Shown piece by piece: positions 39,501 through 48,031 of a stretch of DNA of 64,000 nt. The position numbers and the translations under genes are program-made. The stretch is from Sphingorhabdus sp. Its GTDB lineage: Bacteria; Pseudomonadota; Alphaproteobacteria; Sphingomonadales; Sphingomonadaceae. The notes under the pieces are model-generated. The model saw only the letters and a list, made by a program, of their open reading frames with translations, made no database searches and had not been told where the DNA came from. How positions within the stretch are numbered: position 1 is the stretch's first letter; every line of letters starts with the position of its first letter. The DNA is taken from contig JANQNO010000005.1 of the NCBI GenBank assembly GCA_028279555.1, positions 682,001 through 746,000 on the forward strand, given 5' to 3'.

Positions 39501-40453
39501 GCAGCATTCTCCTGCCTCGGCCAGGCCGGCGCCTGGCTTCGCGTCGCAGCCCTTAGAGTTGCCGAGCGCGCCCTTGGGTTGCGCTCGATTTCGTTCTGCG
39601 CGGGGCGAACGGGCTTTCTGGGCTTCTCGAACGTCGGCGGATGGTGAGAAGCTGCCCGTTGCGGGAGATGCCTAGAGCCGCCGCCTTCGCTACCGCTTCT
39701 TTTGCGGAAGAATTGTTTGACGATCCGGTCTTCAAGGCTGTGGAAGGTCACAACAACAAGCTGGCCGCCCGGTTTCAATATGCGCTCGGCGGCGGCCAGC
39801 CCGGCACGAAGCTCGTCCAGCTCGCGATTGACATGAATACGGATGGCCTGAAAGCTGCGCGTTGCAGGATCTTTGGGTGCGCCCGGACGATAGCCGACGG
39901 CGCTTCGAATAACTTGCGCCAGTTCGCGGGTTGTTTCGATAGGCCTCGCAGTAACAATGGCCTTGGCGATGCGCCGCGACCGGCGCTCTTCGCCATAGCT
40001 GTAGATTACATCGGCAATCTCGGCCTCGCCTGCATCATTGACGAAATCTGCCGCGCTCTCGCCATCCTGCGACATACGCATATCGAGCGGACCATCCTTC
40101 TGAAAAGAAAAACCCCGCGCCGGATCGTCGATTTGCATCGAGGAAATGCCGATATCGAGCACCACCGCATCAACCTCGCTCACCCCCTGCTCGGCAAGAA
40201 CGGAATCCATCGAAGAAAAGCAGGCCGGAAAAAGGCGAAATTTGCCTTCATTCCGGCCCGCAAGTTCGGCACCGATGGCGAGCGCCTGCGGGTCGCGGTC
40301 GAATGCATAGACATTCGCGCCGTATGCCAGGAAGGCCTGGCTATACCCACCGGCACCAAAGGTACCATCCACAATCTCCGCGCCAGGGGTGATGGCCAGA
40401 GCGTGAATAACGTCATCCAGGAGGACGGGAATATGCGGAGGCAGCGCGCTCAT
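39497..40453 (-). CDS. rsmH: 16S rRNA (cytosine1402-N4)-methyltransferase RsmH
   Basis: RsmH (MraW) methylates C1402 of 16S rRNA using SAM. The 318-residue product starts with [13 protein letters not shown], has the SAM motif [39 protein letters not shown], and the late [15 protein letters not shown]. Its ATG overlaps mraZ by 4 bases, the standard order at the head of a dcw cluster. Confidence 0.97.
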   Translation of the reverse strand: MSALPPHIPVLLDDVIHALAITPGAEIVDGTFGAGGYSQAFLAYGANVYAFDRDPQALAIGAELAGRNEGKFRLFPACFSSMDSVLAEQGVSEVDAVVLDIGISSMQIDDPARGFSFQKDGPLDMRMSQDGESAADFVNDAGEAEIADVIYSYGEERRSRRIAKAIVTARPIETTRELAQVIRSAVGYRPGAPKDPATRSFQAIRIHVNRELDELRAGLAAAERILKPGGQLVVVTFHSLEDRIVKQFFRKRSGSEGGGSRHLPQRAASHHPPTFEKPRKPVRPAQNEIERNPRARSATLRAATRSQAPAWPRQENAA

Positions 40454-40941
40454 TTGCCGCGCCTGCCATGTTCATTTTGCCAATAGCGCAGCTCTTCTTT
40501 CTGCGCGTCGAATTCGGCCGGCCCCTCGGCGAGAAACAATTCCGGGTTCCAGAGCAGGAAGTCGACAGTGGTGCCGAAAAAGAAGGCGCTCCCCTCGAGC
40601 TTGCCGAAAAATTTGAGCATCGGGTGAATAACGAAACGCCCGCTGGCTTCGAAATTCACGTCAAATTTCGAGGAGGATTCCGCGCCGGCAATCTGCCTGT
40701 CAAACTCGTCGCCGCGCTTGTTTGCCTCGCTGCGCCGCTGACGGATATCTTCGCTGAATTCCCGAAGTTCTTGCAAGCCATGCCCGACCAGACAGGGATA
40801 TTCAGGGTGGCGGCCGAGAAAAAGCCGATTGCCGCCACTCGATTGCTGGACACTGTCACGGAGCACGGCAGGTAGAGTCGTCCGGCCCTTGCCGTCGATA
40901 GTCGACAGTCCTGAACCTGAATAGACCACCCCGGCAGACAT
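40450..40941 (-). CDS. mraZ: Transcriptional regulator MraZ
   Basis: MraZ is a DNA-binding protein of the SpoVT/AbrB-like fold that regulates the dcw promoter upstream of its own gene. The 163-residue product has two swapped-hairpin repeats. The first DxxGR motif is in [17 protein letters not shown], the second in [15 protein letters not shown]. It is the first gene of the dcw cluster, and repeated GGG cores lie about 130-160 bases upstream. Confidence 0.94.
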   Translation of the reverse strand: MSAGVVYSGSGLSTIDGKGRTTLPAVLRDSVQQSSGGNRLFLGRHPEYPCLVGHGLQELREFSEDIRQRRSEANKRGDEFDRQIAGAESSSKFDVNFEASGRFVIHPMLKFFGKLEGSAFFFGTTVDFLLWNPELFLAEGPAEFDAQKEELRYWQNEHGRRGK

Positions 40942-41069
40942 CGTCCCAGCTTCCCTCCATCACCAAGGCAAAGTACCTCCCATCGCTGCAGTCGCCTGAT
41001 CGCAGCGTGGTCCGCATGTCGCGGCCATTTCTAAAGGAACTCACCCCAAGTCGAAGGAGGGCATAGCAA

Positions 41070-41103
41070 GGGATTTTATGGGTGAAAAGAGGGATATTAT
41101 GGG
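41070..41103. promoter_or_regulatory. Candidate MraZ operator: four phased GGG cores
   Basis: On the plus strand, GGG cores occur at 41070, 41080, 41091 and 41101, giving 10-11 base spacing; two read TGGGT and TGGGA and two read GGGAT. MraZ of E. coli binds TGGGN direct repeats with five-base spacers upstream of mraZ. The array lies about 130 bases before the mraZ start in an otherwise AT-rich 295-base gap (40942-41236), where the dcw promoter should be. Confidence 0.6.
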
Positions 41104-41236
41104 AAATACCCCTTAGATCGAGTTAAGCAATTGGTTTTTATAGATATATTTTTTCCTGCCTTCGTTTTCTGCAATTCAACCTGTTAACTTTTGCCAGATA
41201 GCCGTCCGATATAATCTATGTAATTCAGTATTCTAT

Positions 41237-42049
41237 CTACCTCTGCCCTTTTTTGCCCATTTGTGTCCCATGCTTTCCCAATGCTGCCATTTCTTCGAGT
41301 CGGCTTATCAGCCAGGCAATATTGGCAGCCGAGTCTCCACCCCACAGGCTCGCAGTCCACAAGGCCGGGTCGAGCATGTCAGCATCAGCCAGAAGCAACG
41401 CCCTCCCCTTGCCGATAGTACAGGAAGCCAGGACAGGCGGCTCGGCCAATACGCAGCCGCTATCCCGTTTTCGATCTACCAACTGCCAGGCACCTGCGGC
41501 CGCGAGCTTCAGGCGCATACCATTAAGCACGACGTCCAGTTCCTCCTCCTGCTGGTCCATCGGCAATGTGAGTTTCAGCCCCCAATGATCGAAAAGCGGC
41601 GACATCATGGATGTGAAAAGAGGACGGCGAGAATCGCCGAGCGGATATTCGCTTTCCCACTGCAGGGCGGGATCGGCCAGAATGATCGCACGCCCTCCCG
41701 CCGATATCCACGCATCCAGATCGGCATAATCCGCCGGGGCAAAAGCGCGAGGCTGGGCCAGCAGCGCCAGGGCAAAAGCTCTATCCTTGATTTCAGCCAC
41801 ATCATCGATCGCTACAATCTCGAATGTTTCTTGCAGCCTGGAGATGGCGGGTGAGGGTTCAGCGCCCTCTTGCAGCGTCTGGGCGAGATCGCCTTCCTGC
41901 ATCATCAAGGGCAGGCTGGTCAGCAAGGCCACTTTGGGTTTGTCCGCCGCTTCGCCGTTCTGTCTGCCTGCCCATATGGCAAGAAGGATGATGGCCAGAA
42001 GCGCACCCACACCCAGCAGGATGCGCCAGAGCATGGTCTTGTCGATCAT
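41237..42049 (-). CDS. Membrane-anchored GldG/DUF4350-like protein
   Basis: The 270-residue product begins MIDKTMLWRILLGVGALLAIILLAIWAG, a signal anchor, followed by an extracytoplasmic domain. LALLAQPRAFAPADYADLDAWISAGGRAIILADPAL is the type of Rossmann-like segment found in GldG/DUF4350 proteins associated with ABC transporters. A GTG at 42058 is another possible start. It lies 39 bases after a small membrane protein gene and 295 bases before mraZ on the same strand. No ABC transporter is adjacent, so its function is unknown. Confidence 0.7.
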   Translation of the reverse strand: MIDKTMLWRILLGVGALLAIILLAIWAGRQNGEAADKPKVALLTSLPLMMQEGDLAQTLQEGAEPSPAISRLQETFEIVAIDDVAEIKDRAFALALLAQPRAFAPADYADLDAWISAGGRAIILADPALQWESEYPLGDSRRPLFTSMMSPLFDHWGLKLTLPMDQQEEELDVVLNGMRLKLAAAGAWQLVDRKRDSGCVLAEPPVLASCTIGKGRALLLADADMLDPALWTASLWGGDSAANIAWLISRLEEMAALGKHGTQMGKKGQR

Positions 42050-42088
42050 ATTTGCCACAGAGCCTGCCTGGCTGGCATCTGCACCTGG

Positions 42089-42388
42089 CTATTCAACCGG
42101 CGCAGTATTGGGGCCATCCAGTTCGGCATCCGACAAAACCGGGCTTTCCTCTGCTTTGGGTTCAGCCTCCACGGCGGGCGCGACGCCCAGTTCCACGAGC
42201 GGCTCTGCGGGAACGATCTCCTCGCCATCGGCTGCCAGTTCAGGTTCCTCGCTCTGCGTTGCCGCAGCGACTTCTTCGGCGCTGCGCGGATACATGACAT
42301 TGGCCACGCTAATGACAACAAGGACCGCAACGAGGCCGAAAACGCCGACCTGTATCCTTTGCATTGCTGATTCGCGCGGTTGCGACAC
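42089..42388 (-). CDS. Small single-pass membrane protein, unknown function
   Basis: The 99-residue product starts at a GTG with a strong AAGGAGG seven bases upstream, which fixes the start better than the internal ATG at 42364 or the long frame to 42700 that runs into cysK. After a short polar N-terminus there is one membrane helix (VGVFGLVAVLVVISVANVMY). The rest is rich in Glu, Ala and Pro (VAAATQSEEPELAADGEE). It lies between cysK and the GldG-like gene on the same strand. I do not recognise a family. Confidence 0.72.
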   Translation of the reverse strand: MSQPRESAMQRIQVGVFGLVAVLVVISVANVMYPRSAEEVAAATQSEEPELAADGEEIVPAEPLVELGVAPAVEAEPKAEESPVLSDAELDGPNTAPVE

Positions 42389-42428
42389 GGCTTGGCCTCC
42401 TTCACTTTCCCTTATCGCCCGGGCAGAA

Positions 42429-43421
42429 TTATTTGTCCAGTTGCCACGGCATGGCCGGCAAATTCTTGCTCGCCATCCACTCAGGGTTATAGAGCGTCGA
42501 TAGATAGCGGAAGCCGGTGTCACACAGGATGGTGGCAACCCGCGATCCGCTGCCCAGCCGCTTTGCAAGCGCGACGGCACCTGCCACATTGATCCCGGAT
42601 GACAGACCGAGACACAGACCTTCCTCGGCCAGGAGGCGGCGCACCCATGCGAGCCCTTCCTCATCGGAAATGCGAAATTGCGTATCGATGGGAGCGCCAT
42701 CCAGATTGGCGGTGATGCGCCCCTGCCCTATTCCCTCGGCGACAGAGCTGCCCTCGCTTTTCAGTTCGCCATGCGCATAGTAGTTATAGAGTGCCGCCCC
42801 ATGCGGATCGGCAAGCGCGATCACGACATTCTCGTCCTTCTCTTTAAGCCCCAGCCCAACACCTGCAATTGTTCCGCCAGTGCCGGCCGCACAGGTGAAA
42901 CCGTCAATTCGGCCATCCATTTGCGCCCAGATTTCCTGCGCTGTCGTTTCGATATGCGCCTTGCGGTTGGCGACATTGTCGAACTGGTTGGCCCATACTG
43001 CGCCCTCACTCTCATCGGCCAGCCGCCGCGATGCGTGCACAAAATGGTTCTGGTCGGCAAATTTGGTCGGCGGGACAAGGACCAACTCCGCGCCCAAGGC
43101 GCGCAGGGTTGCCATTTTCTCCTGCGACTGGTTGTCCGGCATTACAATGATCGTGCGATACCCCAAGGCATTGGCGACGAGCGCTATGCCGATCCCGGTA
43201 TTGCCTGCCGTGCCCTCTACTACAGTGCCGCCCGGTTTCAGCGCTCCCTGCTGCTCGGCATCGCGCACAATATAGAGCGCGGCGCGGTCCTTGACCGATG
43301 CCCCGGGATTGTAGAATTCGCATTTGCCGTAGATTTCAGCGCCGGCAGCCTCACTCGGCCCTTCGAGCAGGACCAGTGGTGTGTTGCCGATCAGTTCGAT
43401 GGAGTTCGCCAAAACTGTCAT
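42429..43421 (-). CDS. cysK: Cysteine synthase A
   Basis: Cysteine synthase makes L-cysteine from O-acetylserine and sulfide using PLP. The 330-residue product has NPGASVKDRAAL with the PLP Lys 44, EGTAGNTGIGIALVANALGY (substrate loop), the phosphate-binding GTGGTIAGVGLGL and GLSSGINVAGAVALA. The ATG at 43421 overlaps the stop of a small upstream ORF by 4 bases. Cystathionine beta-synthase-like function cannot be excluded on sequence alone. Confidence 0.9.
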   Translation of the reverse strand: MTVLANSIELIGNTPLVLLEGPSEAAGAEIYGKCEFYNPGASVKDRAALYIVRDAEQQGALKPGGTVVEGTAGNTGIGIALVANALGYRTIIVMPDNQSQEKMATLRALGAELVLVPPTKFADQNHFVHASRRLADESEGAVWANQFDNVANRKAHIETTAQEIWAQMDGRIDGFTCAAGTGGTIAGVGLGLKEKDENVVIALADPHGAALYNYYAHGELKSEGSSVAEGIGQGRITANLDGAPIDTQFRISDEEGLAWVRRLLAEEGLCLGLSSGINVAGAVALAKRLGSGSRVATILCDTGFRYLSTLYNPEWMASKNLPAMPWQLDK

Positions 43422-43603
43422 AGCGCGGAGGTAGAGCCACCATGCCCTTCGCGCAAGCCGCGGGCCCACAAGAAATTCTGCGCGGCACGATAGCAAGAGA
43501 TTGGCCCTGAATCTCCTTGCAAGCGCTGGATTTGCCCGTCCATGTCGCCGAGTTCAAGCGCTTCGTCGAAATCACTCGGCATATCATTGTAATATAATAT
43601 CAT
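43418..43603 (-). CDS. Small hypothetical protein coupled to cysK
   Basis: A 61-codon ORF ends in TGA overlapping the cysK ATG by 4 bases, the same coupling seen elsewhere in the window. The predicted product (…ALELGDMDGQIQRLQGDSG…YRAAQNFLWARGL…) has a plausible helical, soluble composition. A shorter start at 43582 (MPSDFDEALEL) is equally possible; neither has a strong ribosome-binding site. Its start overlaps the AT-rich promoter and Zur-like site of the divergent receptor gene. I recognise no family. Confidence 0.5.
   Translation of the reverse strand: MILYYNDMPSDFDEALELGDMDGQIQRLQGDSGPISCYRAAQNFLWARGLREGHGGSTSAL
43588..43602. promoter_or_regulatory. Candidate Zur operator before the ZnuD-like receptor
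   Basis: TGTAATATAATATCA matches 11 of 15 positions of the proteobacterial Zur-box core TGTTATAATATAACA and is partly palindromic. It contains TATAAT (43593-43598), a good -10 for the plus-strand receptor gene, so a repressor bound here would block transcription. The start codon at 43646 has GAGG five bases upstream. Confidence 0.55.
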
Positions 43604-43645
43604 CTCACTATAAGCCGTTTCGAATCAAAACCGACTGAGGAAAAA

Positions 43646-45793
43646 ATGAAAAAACCCACATTATTCGCAGGCCTTTCGGCTGTCGCTCTCCTATCTTCGA
43701 CGGTCGCAACGCCCGCCGTGGCCCAAGACGACCAGGATGCATCGAACCATCAAAGCAGCGATGATTTTCACCGCGATGATCCAATCATCGTGACAGCCCC
43801 CTATTTCGAGCGGCTTGATTTTCTCGCCGGCACATCCGCCCTTGCGGGCGAGGAGCTTGCTGAAAATACGCGCGGACAGATCGGTGACATACTGACCCAC
43901 CTACCCGGTGTTTCGACGACCAGCTTCGCGCCAGGCGCATCGCGTCCCGTTCTGCGCGGCTATCAGGGCAACCGGGTTGCCGTGCTGACCGACGGTATCG
44001 GCAATATCGACGTTTCGAACACATCTGTGGACCATGCTGTAACGATCGACGCGCTTACTACCGACCGCATCGAAGTGCTGCGCGGACCGGCTGTCTTGCT
44101 TTTCGGCGGACAAGCGGTTGGCGGTGCAGTTAATGTTATCGACAAGCGCATCCCGCGCGGCGTTCCAGATGAGGCCTTCCATCTTGATGCACTTGCCGGA
44201 TTTTCGTCGGTCTCCGATGAATGGTCGCTTGGCGGATCAGTAGATGTTCCGCTGACCAGCAAACTCGTTTTTCATGTCGACGGCAGCTACCGCGACAGCA
44301 ACGACATGCGTGTTGGCGGTTTTGTCCTGTCGCCGGACCTCCGCGCCGAAGTCCTCGAAACAGCGGAGGAAGAGCGCGAGGAAGGAAATCTGGACGAGGC
44401 CGATGAATTTGAGGAACTAGCCGGATTGCGCGACCGCGTTCCCAATACCGCTGCACGCACCTGGACTGCCGGCACCGGGCTCGCCTTTATCGATGATGGC
44501 GGCAGCCTGGGCATTTCGTTCAATATCTACGATACGCTCTATGGCGTACCTTCCCGTCCGGGCGCAGAACACCACCATGAAGAAGGCGAGGAAGAAGAGG
44601 AAGAGGGTGAAGAGGAAGAAGAAGGCCCTGTCACCATCGACCTCAAACAATATCGCTATGATTTCCGCGGATCGGTCGACCTCGGCAGCGGCTTTTTTGA
44701 AAAGCTGAACATCCGCGCCGGTTTTGCCGATTATGAACATGTAGAATTTGAAGGCGACGAGGTCGGCACGACTTTTGATAGCGAAGCGATCGAAGCGCGC
44801 GTCGAATTTGTCCAGGCCGACAACAATGGCTGGCGCGGTGCAAGCGGCGCGCAATATCAGGTGCGCGATTTCGAAGCCATCGGTGCCGAAGCCTTCGTGC
44901 CGCCATATACCAGCAGCCAGTATGGCCTGTTCACGCTTCAGGAGTTTGACCTTGGCGGGTTTGAAGCCGAATTTGCCCTTCGTTTCGACACTGCCGAAAT
45001 CAAGGCGCAATCAATCGGTTTCTCACGGAGCTTCAACAATTTCTCTGGCGCATTGGGCCTCAGCTACGGCGTGGGCGATTTCAAGGTCGGAGCCAATATC
45101 TCCCGCACCGGACGCGCGCCTTCAGCGGAAGAACTATATTCCAATGGCCCGCATATCGGCACGCAGGCCTTTGAAATCGGCGATGTGAACCTCAACAGCG
45201 AGCGCAGCTGGAATGGCGAGCTTTATGCCCGTTATGACGGCAACAGCACCACATTTTCCGCGACCGTTTTTGTGAATGATTTTTCCAACTTCATTTACGA
45301 ACTCAATACCGGCGAGGAGGAGGACGAGCTCCCCGTATTCCAGTTTATGCAGGATGGCGCCCGCGTCTGGGGCTTCGAAGTGCAGGGCTCGGCGCGCATT
45401 TTCGAGGTCGGCAGCTCGCAGGTTTTCGTTGACGGGGTCGCCGATTATGTCCGCGCGACAATCGATGATGGCGGCGGTCCTGTCCCACGCATTCCACCGC
45501 TCCGCCTGCTGGGCGGTATCGAATTGCGTAACGCGGATTTCGATCTGCGCGGTGAGGTGGAATGGGTCGACGACCAGACACGCACTGCCGCTTTCGAAAC
45601 GCCGACCGAGGGCTTCACGCTGGTCAATGCCAGCGCGGTTTTCCGCCCCTGGGGCCGCGACAAGAATGTTTCGCTGATTTTGGCCGCGAACAACATCTTC
45701 GACGTCAATGCTCGCCGCGCTGCGTCCTTCACAAAGGATTTCGTGCCGCTGGCTGGCCGCGATTTCCGGGTTACGGCGCGTTTCAGCTTCTAG
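43646..45793 (+). CDS. TonB-dependent receptor, ZnuD-like (probable zinc uptake)
   Basis: The 715-residue outer-membrane receptor has a signal peptide (cleavage near AVA-Q), a plug domain (GQIGDILTHLPGVSTTSF, VLRGYQGNRVAVLTDGI, IEVLRGPAVLLFGGQAVGGAVNVID) and a 22-stranded barrel ending in ARFSF. An extracellular loop near residues 307-328 contains HHHEEGEEEEEEGEEEEE, a metal-binding type of stretch. The plug and barrel pattern resembles the zinc receptor ZnuD. A Zur-like palindrome covers its promoter. It is followed by an intrinsic terminator at 45824. Zinc is inferred; copper or another metal remains possible. Confidence 0.82.
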   Translation: MKKPTLFAGLSAVALLSSTVATPAVAQDDQDASNHQSSDDFHRDDPIIVTAPYFERLDFLAGTSALAGEELAENTRGQIGDILTHLPGVSTTSFAPGASRPVLRGYQGNRVAVLTDGIGNIDVSNTSVDHAVTIDALTTDRIEVLRGPAVLLFGGQAVGGAVNVIDKRIPRGVPDEAFHLDALAGFSSVSDEWSLGGSVDVPLTSKLVFHVDGSYRDSNDMRVGGFVLSPDLRAEVLETAEEEREEGNLDEADEFEELAGLRDRVPNTAARTWTAGTGLAFIDDGGSLGISFNIYDTLYGVPSRPGAEHHHEEGEEEEEEGEEEEEGPVTIDLKQYRYDFRGSVDLGSGFFEKLNIRAGFADYEHVEFEGDEVGTTFDSEAIEARVEFVQADNNGWRGASGAQYQVRDFEAIGAEAFVPPYTSSQYGLFTLQEFDLGGFEAEFALRFDTAEIKAQSIGFSRSFNNFSGALGLSYGVGDFKVGANISRTGRAPSAEELYSNGPHIGTQAFEIGDVNLNSERSWNGELYARYDGNSTTFSATVFVNDFSNFIYELNTGEEEDELPVFQFMQDGARVWGFEVQGSARIFEVGSSQVFVDGVADYVRATIDDGGGPVPRIPPLRLLGGIELRNADFDLRGEVEWVDDQTRTAAFETPTEGFTLVNASAVFRPWGRDKNVSLILAANNIFDVNARRAASFTKDFVPLAGRDFRVTARFSF

Positions 45794-45823
45794 CAGCTCG
45801 ACACCGTCATCTCTCATTCATCG

Positions 45824-45861
45824 CTGCCCCGCTACCGTCTGGTGGTGGGGCAGTGTTTTTT
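45824..45861 (+). terminator. Intrinsic terminator after the ZnuD-like receptor
   Basis: CTGCCCC pairs with GGGGCAG (7 bp) across a 16-base loop and is followed by TGTTTTTT. It starts 30 bases after the receptor stop and ends just before the entericidin-type gene, which would then need its own promoter or readthrough. Confidence 0.8.
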
Positions 45862-45873
45862 GGGAGACCTACG

Positions 45874-45999
45874 ATGAAGAAGCTGATTATCGCCAGCATG
45901 CTAGGCTCGATGATTCTGCTAAGCGCCTGCAACACGGTCAAAGGGCTGGGCCGCGATATCGAATCGGTCGGCCAAGCAGGCGAGGATGTGATCAACTAG
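45874..45999 (+). CDS. Entericidin A/B family lipoprotein
   Basis: The 41-residue product has a lipoprotein signal MKKLIIASMLGSMILLSAC with the lipid Cys at 19, and a mature peptide NTVKGLGRDIESVGQAGED typical of the entericidin family (Pfam Entericidin). Such small lipoproteins are common in alphaproteobacteria; their toxin/antidote role in E. coli is not established here. GGGAG lies eight bases upstream. It ends 10 bases before the convergent tatC. Confidence 0.9.
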   Translation: MKKLIIASMLGSMILLSACNTVKGLGRDIESVGQAGEDVIN

Positions 46000-46009
46000 A
46001 GCGCTCAGC

Positions 46010-46789
46010 CTAGCCCTTGTCGGCCTCAGCCTGACGCTTGCGGGTTATCCGGATGAAGATCAGTGCTGCCTCATAAAGCAGGCAGAGCGGAATCGCGAGC
46101 AGCAGCTGCGACACGACATCGGGCGGTGTCAATATGGCCGCAATCACAAAAGCGCCGACTATTGCATAGCGCCGCCCGGCGCGGAGCTGTTCCAGCGTGA
46201 CGATCCCGGCTTTTTCCAGCAGCACCAGCAAGAGCGGCAGCAGAAAGGAAATACCGAAGCCGAAAATGAACGTCGTTACGAAGCTTAGATAGTTGTTGAC
46301 GCCCGGCAGCGCCTCCTGGTTGACGCCGCCGACATCCCCCGAGAAACTCAGCAGAAAATTGAGCGCCACAGGCATCGCCACGAAATAGGCCATGCAGGCC
46401 CCGAGCGTAAACAATACCGGTGTCATCAGCAGAAAAGGCAGAAAGGCGCGCTGTTCCTTTTTATAAAGGCCGGGGGCGACAAACCGCCAGATCTGCGTTG
46501 CAAAGACCGGAAAGGCGACCATGATTGCCGAGAAGAAAGCCACCTTGATCTCGACAAAGAAGGCCTCGAAAATTGCCGTATAGATAATTCTGCCCTGCCC
46601 CGCTTCAAGCAGCGGCTGCACCAGCACTGCAAAGATAGGCTTGGCGAAATAGAAGCTGACACCAAAGGCAAGCGCCAGCGCAACAAAACACCATAGAAGC
46701 CGCTTCCTGAGTTCGATGAGATGATCGAGCAGCGGCATCCGGCTATCATCCAGATCCTCTTCGGGGGTGGTGGGATCGGCTTCGCTCAT
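46010..46789 (-). CDS. tatC: Sec-independent protein translocase TatC
   Basis: TatC is the six-helix receptor that recognises twin-arginine signal peptides. The 259-residue product has MPLLDHLIELRKRLLWC at the N-terminus and conserved loops such as FVAPGLYKKEQRAFLPF and GFGISFLLPLLLVLLEKAG. Its ATG overlaps tatB by 4 bases. The tatABC order is complete in the minus-strand operon. Confidence 0.96.
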   Translation of the reverse strand: MSEADPTTPEEDLDDSRMPLLDHLIELRKRLLWCFVALALAFGVSFYFAKPIFAVLVQPLLEAGQGRIIYTAIFEAFFVEIKVAFFSAIMVAFPVFATQIWRFVAPGLYKKEQRAFLPFLLMTPVLFTLGACMAYFVAMPVALNFLLSFSGDVGGVNQEALPGVNNYLSFVTTFIFGFGISFLLPLLLVLLEKAGIVTLEQLRAGRRYAIVGAFVIAAILTPPDVVSQLLLAIPLCLLYEAALIFIRITRKRQAEADKG

Positions 46790-47106
46790 GCCTTGCCGTC
46801 CTTATTGTCAAGCGGCTGCTCCGGCTCCCCGCCTTTGCTCTCAGGTTCTTCAGACGCGTCTTCGGCAGGCATCGGATGTTCGCGCATGATGCGCTCATTT
46901 TCCGCCTCCCATTTCTGCTCCATTTCCTTGAGCTCTGCCTGCCGCACCATGTCGTCGATACCGGCGCGGAATTGCGATGCGACGGCGCGCGCCTTGCCTA
47001 CCCATTTGCCGGCAAAGCGCAGCACATTGGGCAGGTCTTTGGGGCCGATCACCAATAGGGCGATCAAGGCTGCAAGCAGAAACTCTGAAGAAGCGATGTC
47101 AAACAA
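46786..47106 (-). CDS. tatB: Sec-independent protein translocase TatB
   Basis: TatB works with TatC in signal-peptide binding. The 106-residue product has one membrane helix then the hinge GPKDLPNVLRFAGKWVGKAR and an amphipathic helix, ending in a Glu/Pro-rich tail. The frame begins with TTG at 47106 giving MFDIASSEFLLAALIALLVIG, the usual TatB N-terminus, with AGGA nearby upstream. Confidence 0.93.
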   Translation of the reverse strand: MFDIASSEFLLAALIALLVIGPKDLPNVLRFAGKWVGKARAVASQFRAGIDDMVRQAELKEMEQKWEAENERIMREHPMPAEDASEEPESKGGEPEQPLDNKDGKA

Positions 47107-47138
47107 CGGCCTGTCCTGTCAGCGACCGCGAACGGCAA

Positions 47139-47354
47139 TCAGGCCGTCTTGTCGCTCTTTTTCTCGCTTTCCGATGCGGATTTGCTGCCTTCGATCCGCG
47201 CGGCGGGCTGGTCGTCATCCTCGGCCATGCCCTTTTTGAAGCTTTTGATACCCTCGGCAACATCGCCCATCATGCTCGAAAAGCGACCGCGGCCAAAGAG
47301 CAGCAGGATGATAATGCCGACGACAAGCCAGTGCCAGATACTGAAACTACCCAT
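47139..47354 (-). CDS. tatA: Sec-independent protein translocase TatA
   Basis: TatA forms the protein-conducting assembly of the Tat system. The 71-residue product has the short membrane helix [20 protein letters not shown] followed by the amphipathic helix [19 protein letters not shown] and a charged tail. AGGAG precedes the ATG by six bases. It follows scpB by 47 bases. Confidence 0.95.
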   Translation of the reverse strand: MGSFSIWHWLVVGIIILLLFGRGRFSSMMGDVAEGIKSFKKGMAEDDDQPAARIEGSKSASESEKKSDKTA

Positions 47355-47401
47355 GATAAACTCCTGACGGGATCTATGCCCTTGACGGTATAGTATCCGA
47401 T

Positions 47402-48031
47402 TTAAGCTTCGCTGTCGTTAATTTCCACCTCGTTAGCCATTTTCTCATCATCGCCGCCATTTTCGTCTTCGGCCGCAGCATCCATTGCCTCCTCGAACGC
47501 CATATCGACCGGATCCAGCAATCCGGCGGCTTTAAGGTCGTCGATGCCCGGCAAATCGCGACGGCTCTCCAGCCCGAAATGCGTCAGAAATTCAGGCGTT
47601 GTTGCATAGATCAGCGGCCTCCCCGGCACTTCGCGGCGGCCTGCGGGTTTGACCCAGCCCGCCTCCATCAGCACGTCCAGCGTGCCTTTGGAAATCTGCA
47701 CGCCGCGGATTGCCTCTATCTCAGCCCGGCTGACAGGTTCGTGATAGGCAATGATGGCGAGCGTCTCGACTGCAGCGCGCGACAATTTGCGCATTTCTTC
47801 CTTCTCGCGCCGCAACAGATGCGACAAATCCAATGCGGTTTGAAAATGCCAGTGCCGCCCGCGCTTTACCAGCTCGATCCCCCGCCCCGCATAATGCTCC
47901 TGAAGCGCCTGCAACGCTGCCGCAACATCGACATCGCCGACATAGCCTCGCAGCTGCTCGATGGTCAGCGGCTGGTCTGCGGCAAAAAGCGCCGCCTCGA
48001 CCGCGCGCATGACGGGATCCTGTTCAATCAT
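47402..48031 (-). CDS. scpB: Segregation and condensation protein ScpB
   Basis: ScpB is the kleisin-interacting winged-helix partner in the SMC-ScpAB condensin complex. The 209-residue product has [52 protein letters not shown] and a second winged helix ([19 protein letters not shown]). The acidic C-terminus is unstructured. It overlaps scpA by 4 bases (ATGA). Confidence 0.95.
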   Translation of the reverse strand: MIEQDPVMRAVEAALFAADQPLTIEQLRGYVGDVDVAAALQALQEHYAGRGIELVKRGRHWHFQTALDLSHLLRREKEEMRKLSRAAVETLAIIAYHEPVSRAEIEAIRGVQISKGTLDVLMEAGWVKPAGRREVPGRPLIYATTPEFLTHFGLESRRDLPGIDDLKAAGLLDPVDMAFEEAMDAAAEDENGGDDEKMANEVEINDSEA

